Source: Kitasatospora acidiphila
GTDB taxonomy: Bacteria; Actinomycetota; Actinomycetes; Streptomycetales; Streptomycetaceae
NCBI RefSeq assembly: GCF_006636205.1
Contig: NZ_VIGB01000003.1
Coordinates: forward strand, 3,896,501 to 3,960,500
Length of the DNA: 64,000 bases
Direction of reading: 5' to 3'
The notes below the pieces were generated by a model that saw only the letters and a list, made by a program, of their open reading frames with translations, searched no databases and was not told the origin of the DNA. The position numbers were made by a program, and so were the translations under genes. Shown here piece after piece: positions 8,077-15,478 of the stretch. The first letter of the stretch is position 1. Every line of letters starts with the position of its first letter.

Positions 8077-8988
8077 TCAGACCGCTCGGCTGTCCGCCAG
8101 CAGGCGGACCGTCACATCCGGCGCGAAGCCGCTGTCATGGCCGACCCGGCGGGCGAACTCGGCGATCCCGGCCAGCTGCGGGTCGCTGAGCGAGAAGTCC
8201 AGCGCCTCTCGGAAGTAGTGCTCCAGCACCGGGGCGTCGAAGCCCTCCCAGCGGGCGGCGTGCGCCGCCACCTGGTCGGCCTCCAGCAGTGAGATGTCCC
8301 GCGACTCCAGGAACGCCCGGTGCACGGCCGCCACCAGGGCCGGCTGCCGCTCCACGAACTCCCGGCGGGCCGCCCAGACCGCGAAGACGAACGGCAGGCC
8401 CGTCCACTCCTGCCACATCTGCCCCAGGTCGTACACCGTGTACTCGGGGTGCCGGTGCGCCTCCAGGGTGGCCCGCAGGCCCTCGTCGCCGATCAGCACG
8501 GCGGCGTCGGCCCGGGCCAGCATCGCGTCCAGGTCCGGCGGGCAGCTGAAGTACTCGGGGCGCACTCCCTCGCGCTCCTCCAGCAGCAGCCGGGCCAGCC
8601 GCACCGAGGTGCGGCTGGTGGAGCCGAGCGCCACCGGGCGGCCGTCCAACTGGTCCAGCGGCACGGTGCTGACGATCACGCAGGACATCACGGGCCCGTT
8701 GCTGCCGACCGCGATGTCCGGCAGCACCACCAGCTCGTCGGCGTGCCGCAGGTACTCGACGCAGGTGATCGGGCCGAGGTCGAGCCGGCCGTTGACCAAC
8801 TGGTCGCTGAGCTTCTCCGGGGTGTCCCGGGTGAGGTCGAGGTCGAGCAGGGCGCCGGTGCGGCCGAGTCCCCAGTAAAGGGGGACACAGTTCAAGAACT
8901 CGATGTGGCCGACCCTCGGGCGGGCCGTTCTCACGCCTTCGCGCGCCGGGGTGAGGCCTTCGTCGCTGCGTTCCACCAGATCGGCCAC
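8077..8988 (-). CDS. mqnA: Chorismate dehydratase MqnA
   Basis: MqnA converts chorismate to 3-enolpyruvyl-benzoate, the first step of the futalosine pathway. I place the start at the GTG at 8988, which has AGAGGGAG eight bases upstream and gives 303 residues; a frame extending to 9105 has no ribosome site. Family features are RVGHIEFLNCVPLYWGL at the N-terminus, DLGPITCVEYLRH and VALGSTSRTSVRLARLLL. The fold is that of periplasmic binding proteins, but it is cytoplasmic with no signal peptide. It lies 119 bp upstream of mqnC on the same strand. Confidence 0.93.
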   Translation of the reverse strand: MADLVERSDEGLTPAREGVRTARPRVGHIEFLNCVPLYWGLGRTGALLDLDLTRDTPEKLSDQLVNGRLDLGPITCVEYLRHADELVVLPDIAVGSNGPVMSCVIVSTVPLDQLDGRPVALGSTSRTSVRLARLLLEEREGVRPEYFSCPPDLDAMLARADAAVLIGDEGLRATLEAHRHPEYTVYDLGQMWQEWTGLPFVFAVWAARREFVERQPALVAAVHRAFLESRDISLLEADQVAAHAARWEGFDAPVLEHYFREALDFSLSDPQLAGIAEFARRVGHDSGFAPDVTVRLLADSRAV

Positions 8989-9108
8989 TGCGTGCTCCCT
9001 CTTACCTGTCGGTGCCGTCTTCGCAGGGTATGCCCGGGCCCTTGGCCACCCGTCACGACCCCCTTCCGACACACCCCGACACGCCCCTTCCGCACCTTCG
9101 GACACCCC

Positions 9109-9137
9109 TGGTCGGGACCGCGCCTGCGTGCTACGGT
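9109..9137 (+). promoter_or_regulatory. Candidate promoter for the cold-shock gene
   Basis: TGGTCG (9109-9114) and TACGGT (9132-9137) are separated by 17 bp. The -10 fits the Streptomyces TAnnnT pattern, while the -35 is weak. If used, the transcript has a leader of about 190 nt before the cold-shock start. Confidence 0.35.
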
Positions 9138-9177
9138 TTCACTCAGTTGCAGTTTGATTCCCCTTGCAGTACTTGAA

Positions 9178-9207
9178 GCCTGCGGAGCATGTAACCGCGG
9201 GCTTTTT
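9178..9207 (+). terminator. Hairpin plus T-run in the cold-shock leader
   Basis: GCCTGCGG (9178-9185) pairs with CCGCGGGC (9195-9202) with one G-U wobble across a nine-base loop, followed by TTTTT. This is an intrinsic-terminator shape placed about 130 nt before the cold-shock gene, so it could act as an attenuator or end an upstream transcript. A genuine T-run is unusual in this high-GC genome. Confidence 0.5.
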
Positions 9208-9242
9208 GTAGTTTTTCAGCATTGCAACACTGTGCGAAAAAA

Positions 9243-9262
9243 CTCCGGACCCGGGTCCGGAG
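9243..9262. promoter_or_regulatory. Perfect 20-bp palindrome in the cold-shock leader
   Basis: CTCCGGACCCGGGTCCGGAG is perfectly self-complementary, about 75 bp upstream of the cold-shock start and preceded by an A-run. As DNA it could be an operator. As RNA it would form a very stable stem or a dimerisation site in the leader. Confidence 0.5.
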
Positions 9263-9337
9263 GCGGGGCGATCAGCGCAGCGGACCGGATGTCACAACAC
9301 GTGTGGTGTCCAACACGTCCCTCGCAAGGAGAACGGC

Positions 9338-9541
9338 ATGGCCACGGGAACCGTCAAGTGGTTCAACGCTGAGAAGGGCTTCGGCTTCATCGCCCAGGAA
9401 GGCGGCGGCCCGGACGTCTTCGTCCACTACTCCGCGATCAACGCCAGCGGCTTCCGCTCGCTGGAGGAGAACCAGGCGGTCACCTTCGACGTGACCCAGG
9501 GTCCGAAGGGCCCGCAGGCGGAGAACGTCACCGCAGTCTGA
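9338..9541 (+). CDS. Cold-shock protein, CspA family
   Basis: 67 residues, the standard length for a single cold-shock domain. It binds single-stranded RNA and DNA and acts as an RNA chaperone. Both RNP motifs are present: RNP1 as KGFGFIAQ (residues 13-20) and RNP2 as VFVHYSAI (residues 29-36). It begins MATGTVKWFNAEKG, the canonical start, with CAAGGAG upstream of the ATG. It is monocistronic, with a long structured leader upstream and a strong hairpin terminator downstream. Post-transcriptional temperature control is likely from the leader but not proven. Confidence 0.97.
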   Translation: MATGTVKWFNAEKGFGFIAQEGGGPDVFVHYSAINASGFRSLEENQAVTFDVTQGPKGPQAENVTAV

Positions 9542-9630
9542 TCATTTGCTGATCACCTGATCGCTCCGGACCTCAACCGCGGGTCCGCCGGCGGCCCGTC
9601 AGGGTCCCACGAGCACGAATAGCAGTACCA

Positions 9631-9653
9631 AGGGGGCCCGTACCGGGCCCCCT
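9631..9653. terminator. Bidirectional hairpin terminator after the cold-shock gene
   Basis: AGGGGGCCCG and CGGGCCCCCT form a perfect 10-bp stem around TAC. It lies between the cold-shock gene and the convergent Uma2-family pseudogene. Confidence 0.7.
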
Positions 9654-9662
9654 GCCGTTTGT

Positions 9663-10204
9663 TCAGAAGTTCTCGGTCGAGAGCACGAGGCCGAAGGGCT
9701 CAGGCAGTTCGACCGGCGCACCGAACGGATGAGGGCCCGACACCCGGGTGCAGCCCAGCGACCCCGGCTCGGCGAAGAGCGTGCAGTGGCGCACCTGACG
9801 GTCCACCAAAAGGTAGAGCGGCGCGCCGTACTCGGCCTAGCGGCGGTGCTTGTCCCCGCCGGGATCGGACACCACCTCGACCACCAGCAGGGTCTGGCTC
9901 GGCACCAGAGCCCCGGCGTCCCGGGCCAACTCGTCCGGCACCACGGCGAGATCCGGGATGAACCAGTTGCAGCTGCCCGGCAGGTCCAGAGCCCCGATCC
10001 GGCCAGTGCGCCCAATTCCGCTACTCGCGGCTCCAGTTCTTCCCGGATGATCTCGACCACCGCCGCATCGTCCCAACTCCGTGACATCACCTCGATGCTT
10101 CCCTCGACCAGCTGCACGCGATCGGCCCGAACAGACCGGAGCGCGAACTTCAGTGCCGCTTCCGGGTTCTCGACCTGGTAGGCCCTCTCGGTCTCCGTGC
10201 TCAC
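9663..10204 (-). pseudogene. Uma2-family (restriction-endonuclease-fold) gene, broken
   Basis: Start VSTETERAYQVENPEA at a GTG and end LPEPFGLVLSTENF fit the Uma2/DUF820 family common in Streptomyces. The frame shifts near 10030: the sense protein goes from RVAELGALAGS to a second frame, DLPGSCNWFIPDLAVVPDEL and LLVVEVVSDPGGDKHRR. An in-frame TAG then interrupts, before AEYGAPLYLLVDRQVRHCTL. Some residues are also missing around that stop. With one shift and one stop it is probably a true pseudogene. Its family has a predicted PD-(D/E)XK nuclease fold of unknown function. Confidence 0.7.
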
Positions 10205-10312
10205 TCCGCCAAGGTATCCCTCGTCCCGGCGCTTCCAGCCCCCGTTCACACGAACGAGCGAGTCCCCGGACGTCGGAGGACGCCCGGGGACTCGAAAGGG
10301 TGATCCGGAGGC

Positions 10313-10480
10313 TCAAGCGGCAGCGGCGACCGGGGTCGGCTCGGCCGGGCCTCGTCGTAGAGCTCCTTGGGGGCGTTGTACGCGGCGAGGTCGAGCGTCT
10401 TCTCGCGGGCCGAGACCAGCAGCGGGACGACGACCTGGCCGGCCACGCTGCTGGGCGGACAGTGCTCCAACCCAGTCCAA
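10313..10480 (-). pseudogene. C-terminal remnant of a second dicarboxylate symporter gene
   Basis: The minus strand reads VAGQVVVPLLVSAREKTLD and LAAYNAPKELYDEA, then after a frame change PAEPTPVAAAA and a stop. This matches the end of the intact symporter gene 90 bp upstream on the same strand (VAGQVVTTLIVAAREGILD, RAAYDRAGG). It is therefore the residue of a tandem paralogue, with the upstream part deleted. Confidence 0.65.
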
Positions 10481-10566
10481 GCCTGCGGTCATTGGCCAAC
10501 CGAGGCTGGGGGACGACAGCGCCCCCTCACCGAAGGGATCCGAGAGGGGGCAACTTGCGTCACTGG

Positions 10567-11901
10567 TCACGCTGCAGCAGGGACAGCCTCTGCATCCGAT
10601 ACGTGGGCTGCGGGGGTCGACGTCGGCTCCTCAAGCGGATCGCCACCCGCCCGGTCGTACGCGGCCCGGTCGAGGATGCCCTCGCGAGCAGCCACGATCA
10701 ACGTAGTTACAACTTGACCGGCCACGTTGGTGGCGGTGCGCATCATGTCCAGGATCGGGTCGATGGCCAGCAGCAGGCCGACGCCCTCCAGCGGGAGGCC
10801 CAGGGTGGAGAGGGTCAGGGTCAGCATCACGATGGCGCCGGTGAGGCCGGCCGTGGCGGCGGAGCCGATCACCGAGACGAAGGCGATCAGCAGGTAGTCG
10901 CCGATGCCCAGGTGGATGCCGTAGACCTGGGCGACGAAGATCGACGCGATCGCCGGGTAGATCGCCGCGCAGCCGTCCATCTTGGTGGTGGCGCCGAACG
11001 GCACCGCGAAGCTGGCGTACTCACCGGGCACACCCAGGCGCTCGGTGACCCGGCGGGTCACCGGCAGGGTGCCGACCGAGGAGCGGGAGACGAAGGCCAG
11101 CTGGATCGCCAGCCAGGCGCCCTGGTAGAAGCGCACCGGGTTGAGGCCGCCGGCGAAGCGCAGCAGCAGCGAGTAGACGACGAAGAGCACCAGCGCGCAG
11201 CCGACGTAGATGTCGGCGGTGAAGGTGGCCATCGGGCGCAGCAGGTTCCAGCCGTACAGGGCGACCGACTTGCCGATCAGGCCCAGGGTGCCGAGCGGGG
11301 CCAGCCGGATCACCCACCAGAGCGCGGTCTGGACCAGTTCGAGGAGCGACTCGCTGAGCTTCAGGATCGGCTCGGCCTTGGCGCCGACCTTGAGGATGGC
11401 GGCACCGGCCACCACGCCGAGGAAGACGATCTGCAGCACGTTCACCTTGAGGAACGCGTCGGCGACGTTGGTCGGGATGATCCCGGTCAGGAAGTCGACC
11501 CAGGAGCCGGAGTCCGTAGGGGCCTTCAGGCCGCTGGTGGACAGGTGGGTGCCGGTGCCGGGGTCGGTGAGCAGCCCGATGGCCAGGCCGATGCTGACCG
11601 CGATCAGCGAGGTGATCCCGAACCAGAGCAGGGTGCGCACGGCCAGCCGGGCGGCGTTGGTGACGTGCCGCAGGTTGGCGACGGAGACCACGATCGCGGT
11701 GAAGACCAGGGGCGGCACGGCCAGCTTGAGCAGCTGGATGAAGGTCTTGCCGATGGTGTCCAGGGTGGTGGTGAGCCAGGAGACGTCGTTCTGCCGGGCG
11801 ATGAAGCCGAGCACGACGCCGAGCAGCAGGCCGGCGACGATCTGCACCCAGAACGGGGTGCGGCGCAGGCGGCCGAGGGCCGTGGGCGCGGGTGTGGACA
11901 T
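10567..11901 (-). CDS. Dicarboxylate/amino acid:cation symporter (DAACS family)
   Basis: 444 residues with the layout of the GltP/DctA family, which takes up C4-dicarboxylates or acidic amino acids with protons or sodium. The N-terminal membrane helices are followed by SVGTLPV (the serine-rich hairpin region, here SRSSVGTLPVT) and FAVPFGATTKMDGCA, then GIGDYLLIAFVSVIGSA. RTATNVAGQ near the C-terminus is the conserved transport-site motif. Substrate specificity is not clear. A promoter, a possible leader peptide and a long palindrome lie upstream. Confidence 0.9.
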   Translation of the reverse strand: MSTPAPTALGRLRRTPFWVQIVAGLLLGVVLGFIARQNDVSWLTTTLDTIGKTFIQLLKLAVPPLVFTAIVVSVANLRHVTNAARLAVRTLLWFGITSLIAVSIGLAIGLLTDPGTGTHLSTSGLKAPTDSGSWVDFLTGIIPTNVADAFLKVNVLQIVFLGVVAGAAILKVGAKAEPILKLSESLLELVQTALWWVIRLAPLGTLGLIGKSVALYGWNLLRPMATFTADIYVGCALVLFVVYSLLLRFAGGLNPVRFYQGAWLAIQLAFVSRSSVGTLPVTRRVTERLGVPGEYASFAVPFGATTKMDGCAAIYPAIASIFVAQVYGIHLGIGDYLLIAFVSVIGSAATAGLTGAIVMLTLTLSTLGLPLEGVGLLLAIDPILDMMRTATNVAGQVVTTLIVAAREGILDRAAYDRAGGDPLEEPTSTPAAHVSDAEAVPAAA

Positions 11902-12015
11902 GGGGGTGCTACTCCGGGGGGTTGGCGGGGATTGGAGGCGTCGGGGGCAGGGCGGCGCACGCGGAGGTAGGAGGCTCCGGCCGAACGGGGCGGCCGGGAG
12001 CGGGCGGTACGCCGC

Positions 12016-12147
12016 CTAGCTACAGCTCGGAACGCGACACGAGCCGGCGCGGCACGCCAACACGGCGACCTCGCCCGGACGCGGGCCGGCACCCGGCATG
12101 AGCGGACCGCTCATGCCTTGCTGCCGGAGTGCGTCGGGGGTGGTCAT
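12016..12147 (-). CDS. Possible leaderless leader peptide upstream of the symporter
   Basis: A 43-codon frame starts at an ATG that falls at the expected transcription start of a good minus-strand promoter (-10 at 12155-12160), so it would be translated without a leader. It begins MTTPDALRQQGMSGPLMPGA and ends LACRAGSCRVPSCS, with three cysteines in the last 14 residues, and stops 114 bp before the symporter gene. An 11-bp-arm palindrome lies inside it. It could be a regulatory leader peptide or a chance frame; coding evidence is weak. Confidence 0.35.
   Translation of the reverse strand: MTTPDALRQQGMSGPLMPGAGPRPGEVAVLACRAGSCRVPSCS
12095..12117. repeat. 23-bp perfect palindrome between symporter and MFS genes
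   Basis: Eleven-base arms (GGCATGAGCGG and its exact complement) flank a single A. It lies about 40 bp downstream of the symporter -10 element and inside the candidate leader peptide frame. It could be a stable RNA hairpin (attenuation) or a repressor site. Confidence 0.6.
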
Positions 12148-12154
12148 GGCCGAC

Positions 12155-12184
12155 ACGTTAGCAGCGAAGGTTTGAGTTGTTCAA
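12155..12184 (-). promoter_or_regulatory. Promoter for the symporter transcript
   Basis: On the minus strand, TTGAAC (12179-12184) and TAACGT (12155-12160) are 18 bp apart, a good match to housekeeping sigma promoters. The flanking sequence is A/T-rich, unlike the surrounding DNA. Transcription would start near 12148. Confidence 0.6.
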
Positions 12185-12250
12185 AGTAGAAGTTTGATAT
12201 GTGGACAACGAGTGGACACGAACGGTCCTGGCGGGCCGGGGCGGGCTCGG

Positions 12251-12279
12251 TTGACCTATGCTGGTTATACGTATAACTT
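12251..12279 (+). promoter_or_regulatory. Promoter with overlapping palindromic operator for the MFS gene
   Basis: TTGACC (12251-12256) and TAACTT (12274-12279) are separated by 17 bp. The perfect palindrome GTTATACGTATAAC (12264-12277) covers the spacer and part of the -10. A repressor bound there would block the promoter. TATAC half-sites are common for GntR and related regulators, but the cognate protein is not adjacent. Confidence 0.65.
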
Positions 12280-12319
12280 GCTGAGGCTTCCCCACCGCCA
12301 CGACCCCGGGAGACCCCCC

Positions 12320-13528
12320 GTGGGCTACCTCGCCCTGCTCCGTGCCCCGCACGTCACCCGCCTGCTGGCCGGCACCCTGCTCGGACGGCTGCCCGCCGGG
12401 ATGACCGGCCTGGTGATCGCCCTGGCGCTGCGTCAGGCCGGCGCCCCGTACAGCAGGATCGGCCTGGCCACCGCCGCCTACGCGCTCGCGGCCGCCATCG
12501 GCGGCCCGGTGCTCGGACGGATCGTCGACCGCACCGGCCAGCCCCGGGTGCTGCTCTGCTCCGCCGCGGTGGCCGGCTGCGGCTACGCCCTGCTGGCACT
12601 GGCCCCCGGCAGCGCACCGGCCGCGATCGGCGGCGCGGCGATAGCCGGGCTGGCGATGCCGCCGCTGGAGCCCTGCCTGCGGGCACTCTGGCCGGACGTC
12701 GTCGCCGAGGAGCAGCTCGACACCGCCTACGCCTTCGACTCCGCCTCGCAGCAGATCCTGTACGTGGCCGGGCCGTTGGCGGTGGCCGCGATCGCCGGCA
12801 CCGCCGGTCCGGTCGCCGCCCTGTGGACCGCCGCCGTACTGGGCCTGCTGGGCGCCCTGGTGGTGGCCACCGCGGCACCGGCCCGCCGCTGGCAGGCCCC
12901 GCCGCGCGAGCACGGCGCGGGGCTGCTCGGGCCGCTGCGCTCCCCCGGTCTGGTGCTGCTGCTGATCGGGCTGGCCGGGGCCGGCTGGACGGTCGGCACG
13001 CAGAACGTGCTCTTCATCGCCTACGCCGAGCGGCACCACGGCAGCCTGCCCGGCGGCGCCGGCCTGCTGCTCGCGGCGGCCGCCTTCGCCGGGCTGCTCG
13101 GCGCGCTCGGGTACGGCGCGATGCGCTGGCGCAGCTCCACCGCCACCCGCACCTGGGCGCTCGCCCTGGGGATGGCCGCCTGCTACCTGCCGCTGCTCTG
13201 GCTGCCCGGCCCCTGGCCGATGGTCGCGCTGGCCTTCGTCTCCGGCATCGGCCTGGCCCCGCTGCTCGCCGCCGCCTTCGTACTGGTCGCCGAACTGGCC
13301 CCGACCGGCACGGTGACCGAGGCGTTCGCCTGGCTGGTCACCCTGTTCGCCACCGGCAACGCGCTCGGCTACGCGGTCTCCGGCTCGCTGGTGGCCGACT
13401 CCCTGACCGCCGTCGCCTGGTGCGCGGTCGGCGGGGTGACGCTTGGCGGCGGCCTGCTGTTCGCCACCCGGCGCCGGCTGCACCCGCCGACGGCGCCGCG
13501 GGTGGCGGCGCCGCTGGTGGCCGTCTGA
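12320..13528 (+). CDS. MFS transporter, drug-efflux-like
   Basis: 402 residues from the GTG at 12320, which has GGGAGA about seven bases upstream; the frame is open further upstream but the promoter ends inside that extension. The protein is hydrophobic throughout with about twelve helices. The motif-A-like GGPVLGRIVDRTGQPRVLL lies between helices 2 and 3. Many Gly/Ala-rich helices suggest an exporter of small molecules, with substrate unknown. It has its own operator-controlled promoter and converges on the LacI gene. Confidence 0.85.
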   Translation: MGYLALLRAPHVTRLLAGTLLGRLPAGMTGLVIALALRQAGAPYSRIGLATAAYALAAAIGGPVLGRIVDRTGQPRVLLCSAAVAGCGYALLALAPGSAPAAIGGAAIAGLAMPPLEPCLRALWPDVVAEEQLDTAYAFDSASQQILYVAGPLAVAAIAGTAGPVAALWTAAVLGLLGALVVATAAPARRWQAPPREHGAGLLGPLRSPGLVLLLIGLAGAGWTVGTQNVLFIAYAERHHGSLPGGAGLLLAAAAFAGLLGALGYGAMRWRSSTATRTWALALGMAACYLPLLWLPGPWPMVALAFVSGIGLAPLLAAAFVLVAELAPTGTVTEAFAWLVTLFATGNALGYAVSGSLVADSLTAVAWCAVGGVTLGGGLLFATRRRLHPPTAPRVAAPLVAV

Positions 13529-13599
13529 CCCGCCGGGGCCGCTGCGCTGCTGGGTCGGCGCACCCGGCGCGCGACGCCGGGGCACGCACGGGTGGGGCC

Positions 13600-14598
13600 C
13601 TACGCCCCGGTCGTCGACGCGCGGACCAGCAAGGTGGTGGGCAGCGGGGCGACGGGCTTCGGTTGCTCGCCCGACAGCAGGGCGGCCAGGGCGGCGATGC
13701 CGGTGCGGCCGAGCTGCTCGCCGGGGAGGTCCACGGTGGTGAGGGGCGGGGTGAGCAGGGCGGCGATGGAGACGTTGTCGATGCCGATCACCGAGACGTC
13801 CGCCGGGATCCGCAGCCCCAGGTCGGCGGCGGCCTGGTAGAGGCCGGAGGCGACCACGTCGTCGTCGCAGAGCACGGCGTGCGGCCGGTCGGGCCGCGAC
13901 AGCAGCTCGGTGGCGACGATCCGGGCGGCGGACTCCCCCAGGTTGAGCTCGACCTGGTACTCCAGCACCTCAAGGCCGGCGGCGGCCCGTTCGAAGGCGG
14001 CCTGGCGGACCCGGAAGGTGTGGGCGCTGAGCGAGGAGCGCAGCCGGCCGATCCGGCGGTGGCCCAGCGCGGTGAGGTGGGCCACGGCGGCGGCCATGCC
14101 GGCGGCCAGGTCGAGTTCGACGGTCGGGGCGCCGCCGGCCGCCGCCGGGTCGGCGTCCAGGAGGACCGCCGGGGTGCTCGGCGGCAGCTCGCCGAGCTGG
14201 CTGTCGTCCGGCGAGCAGATCAGCAGACCGTCGAACCGGCTGGTGGTCGCGGCCTCGGCCAGGGTGGCCGCGTTCCAGCCGGAGCTGACCACCACGGCCA
14301 GCCCGTGCCGGGCCGCCTCCTCCTCCACCCCGGTGAGCACCCGGCCGAAGAACGGCCCCTGCAGATTGGGCACCGCCAGCAGTGCCATCCCGCTGCGGCC
14401 GAGGCGCAGTTGCCGCCCGGCCGCCTGCGGCCGGTAGCCCAGGCTGCGGGCGGCGTCCAGGACCCGCTGGCGGGTGGCGTCGGAGACCCGGTGGCCGGCC
14501 GCACCGCCGGAGAAGACCAGCGAGACGGTGGCCTGGGAGACGCCGGCCAGCTGCGCGACGTCGCGGCCGGTGGGGCGGCGGGCCGGTGTGCCGGGCAC
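13600..14598 (-). CDS. LacI-family transcriptional regulator
   Basis: 332 residues. The N-terminal helix-turn-helix TGRDVAQLAGVSQATVSLVFSG is canonical, followed by the hinge (RQRVLDAARSLGYRPQAAGRQL) and a sugar-binding-type effector domain ending in ADVSVIGIDNVSIAALLTPPLTTVDLP. Such proteins usually repress sugar uptake or catabolism genes. No sugar operon is adjacent: the neighbours are an MFS exporter (convergent) and a DUF4229 gene five bases upstream on the same strand, so it may be cotranscribed with the latter. The ligand is unknown. Confidence 0.92.
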   Translation of the reverse strand: MPGTPARRPTGRDVAQLAGVSQATVSLVFSGGAAGHRVSDATRQRVLDAARSLGYRPQAAGRQLRLGRSGMALLAVPNLQGPFFGRVLTGVEEEAARHGLAVVVSSGWNAATLAEAATTSRFDGLLICSPDDSQLGELPPSTPAVLLDADPAAAGGAPTVELDLAAGMAAAVAHLTALGHRRIGRLRSSLSAHTFRVRQAAFERAAAGLEVLEYQVELNLGESAARIVATELLSRPDRPHAVLCDDDVVASGLYQAAADLGLRIPADVSVIGIDNVSIAALLTPPLTTVDLPGEQLGRTGIAALAALLSGEQPKPVAPLPTTLLVRASTTGA

Positions 14599-14603
14599 GG
14601 CGC

Positions 14604-14936
14604 CTACTGCTGGCCGGCGGCGGCAGCGCGGGCGGCGTCGTCGGCCGCGTCCTCCTCGGCGTTCTGCTCGGCGATCCGCTGCTTGGTGCGGTGCTTGATG
14701 CTGCTGACGCCGGAGACGATCTGCTCGGACATGTCGTCCCGCTGCTTGCTCAGCACCACGTAGCTGATCGGCGCCGACGCGATCACGGCGAGCAGCAGCA
14801 GGAAGACGGAGCCGGTGGCGCCCGCCACCGGGATCACGCCGAAGTGCCCGAGCAGGGCGAAGACCAGCAGGCAGGCGAGGAAGATGCTGGCCCGCAGCGA
14901 GGTGTAACGGAGCGTGGCGTGCTTCTTGCTGCTCAC
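14604..14936 (-). CDS. DUF4229 membrane protein
   Basis: 110 residues from a GTG with AAGGAAG upstream. It begins MSSKKHATLRYTSLRASIFLACLL and has two hydrophobic segments, separated by a Gly-rich turn, then a charged coiled-coil-like tail (KQRDDMSEQIVSG onward) ending in an Ala-rich stretch. This matches DUF4229, found near menaquinone genes in streptomycetes. Its role is unknown. The LacI gene follows after five bases. Confidence 0.8.
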   Translation of the reverse strand: MSSKKHATLRYTSLRASIFLACLLVFALLGHFGVIPVAGATGSVFLLLLAVIASAPISYVVLSKQRDDMSEQIVSGVSSIKHRTKQRIAEQNAEEDAADDAARAAAAGQQ

Positions 14937-15059
14937 GGGTGGCTTCCTTCGTGGATCTCGCGGGTACGGCAGGTCTCCCAGTAGAGCATGCCTGCCGGGC
15001 CGATCATGAGCGGCCTGCCCGGCTCCCGGACGGGCGAGCCACCGGTCGCCAGGGTGCCG

Positions 15060-15478
15060 TCAGGCGAGCGCGCGCCAGAAGGTGATGTCGTCGCGGTCGT
15101 CGCCCGGGGCCACCCGGATCGCCCCGGGCACCCGGCCGACCTCGGTGTAGCCGCAGGAGGTGTAGAACCGCTCCAGGCCCAGGCCGCCGCGGGCCGTGAG
15201 CCGCAGCCCGGCAAGGCCCCAGTCGCGGGCGATCTCCTCGGCCTCGGCGAGCAGCTCCCGGCCGTAGCCGCGGCCCTGCTGTGCTGCTCGGGGTCGACCA
15301 TCACGCTCCCTCCTTGCCCGCCATCGGGCTGGGGGTACCTCCCAGCCGCCAGGCTGGGGCGAGGGGCCCATGCAGCCGCCAGTGGTCCATCAGGTCGAAC
15401 CGCATGCTCTCGAAGAACAGCACCGCGACCAGCCGCCCGCGCCCCGTCCTCCCGGGCGACCAGCAGCCGGTCAGCCGG
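15060..15478 (-). pseudogene. GNAT acetyltransferase gene, disrupted
   Basis: The C-terminal half is intact: GRGYGRELLAEAEEIARDW carries the acetyl-CoA loop, followed by GLERFYTSCGYTEVGRVPG. Upstream pieces lie in other frames: DRLLVAREDGA, LVAVLFFESMRFDLMDHW and VMVDPEQ. Between them is a GC-rich hairpin segment with no counterpart in GNAT proteins. At least two frame changes and the insert make it non-functional as read. Its 5' part overlaps the end of the neighbouring MFS gene. Confidence 0.7.
15315..15365. repeat. GC-rich hairpin repeat inserted in the GNAT pseudogene
   Basis: GGCTGGGGGTACCTCCCAGCC forms a 7-bp stem, followed by GCCAGGCTGGGGCGAGG. Such CCCCAGCC/GGCTGGGG elements recur in Streptomyces chromosomes. 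A related element sits inside purU at 20345-20437. Confidence 0.5.

Noticed and set aside
6245..8218. Open frame of 657 codons on the plus strand opposite mqnC
   Set aside because: mqnC on the other strand has the full radical SAM signature; the plus-strand frame has no recognisable domain.
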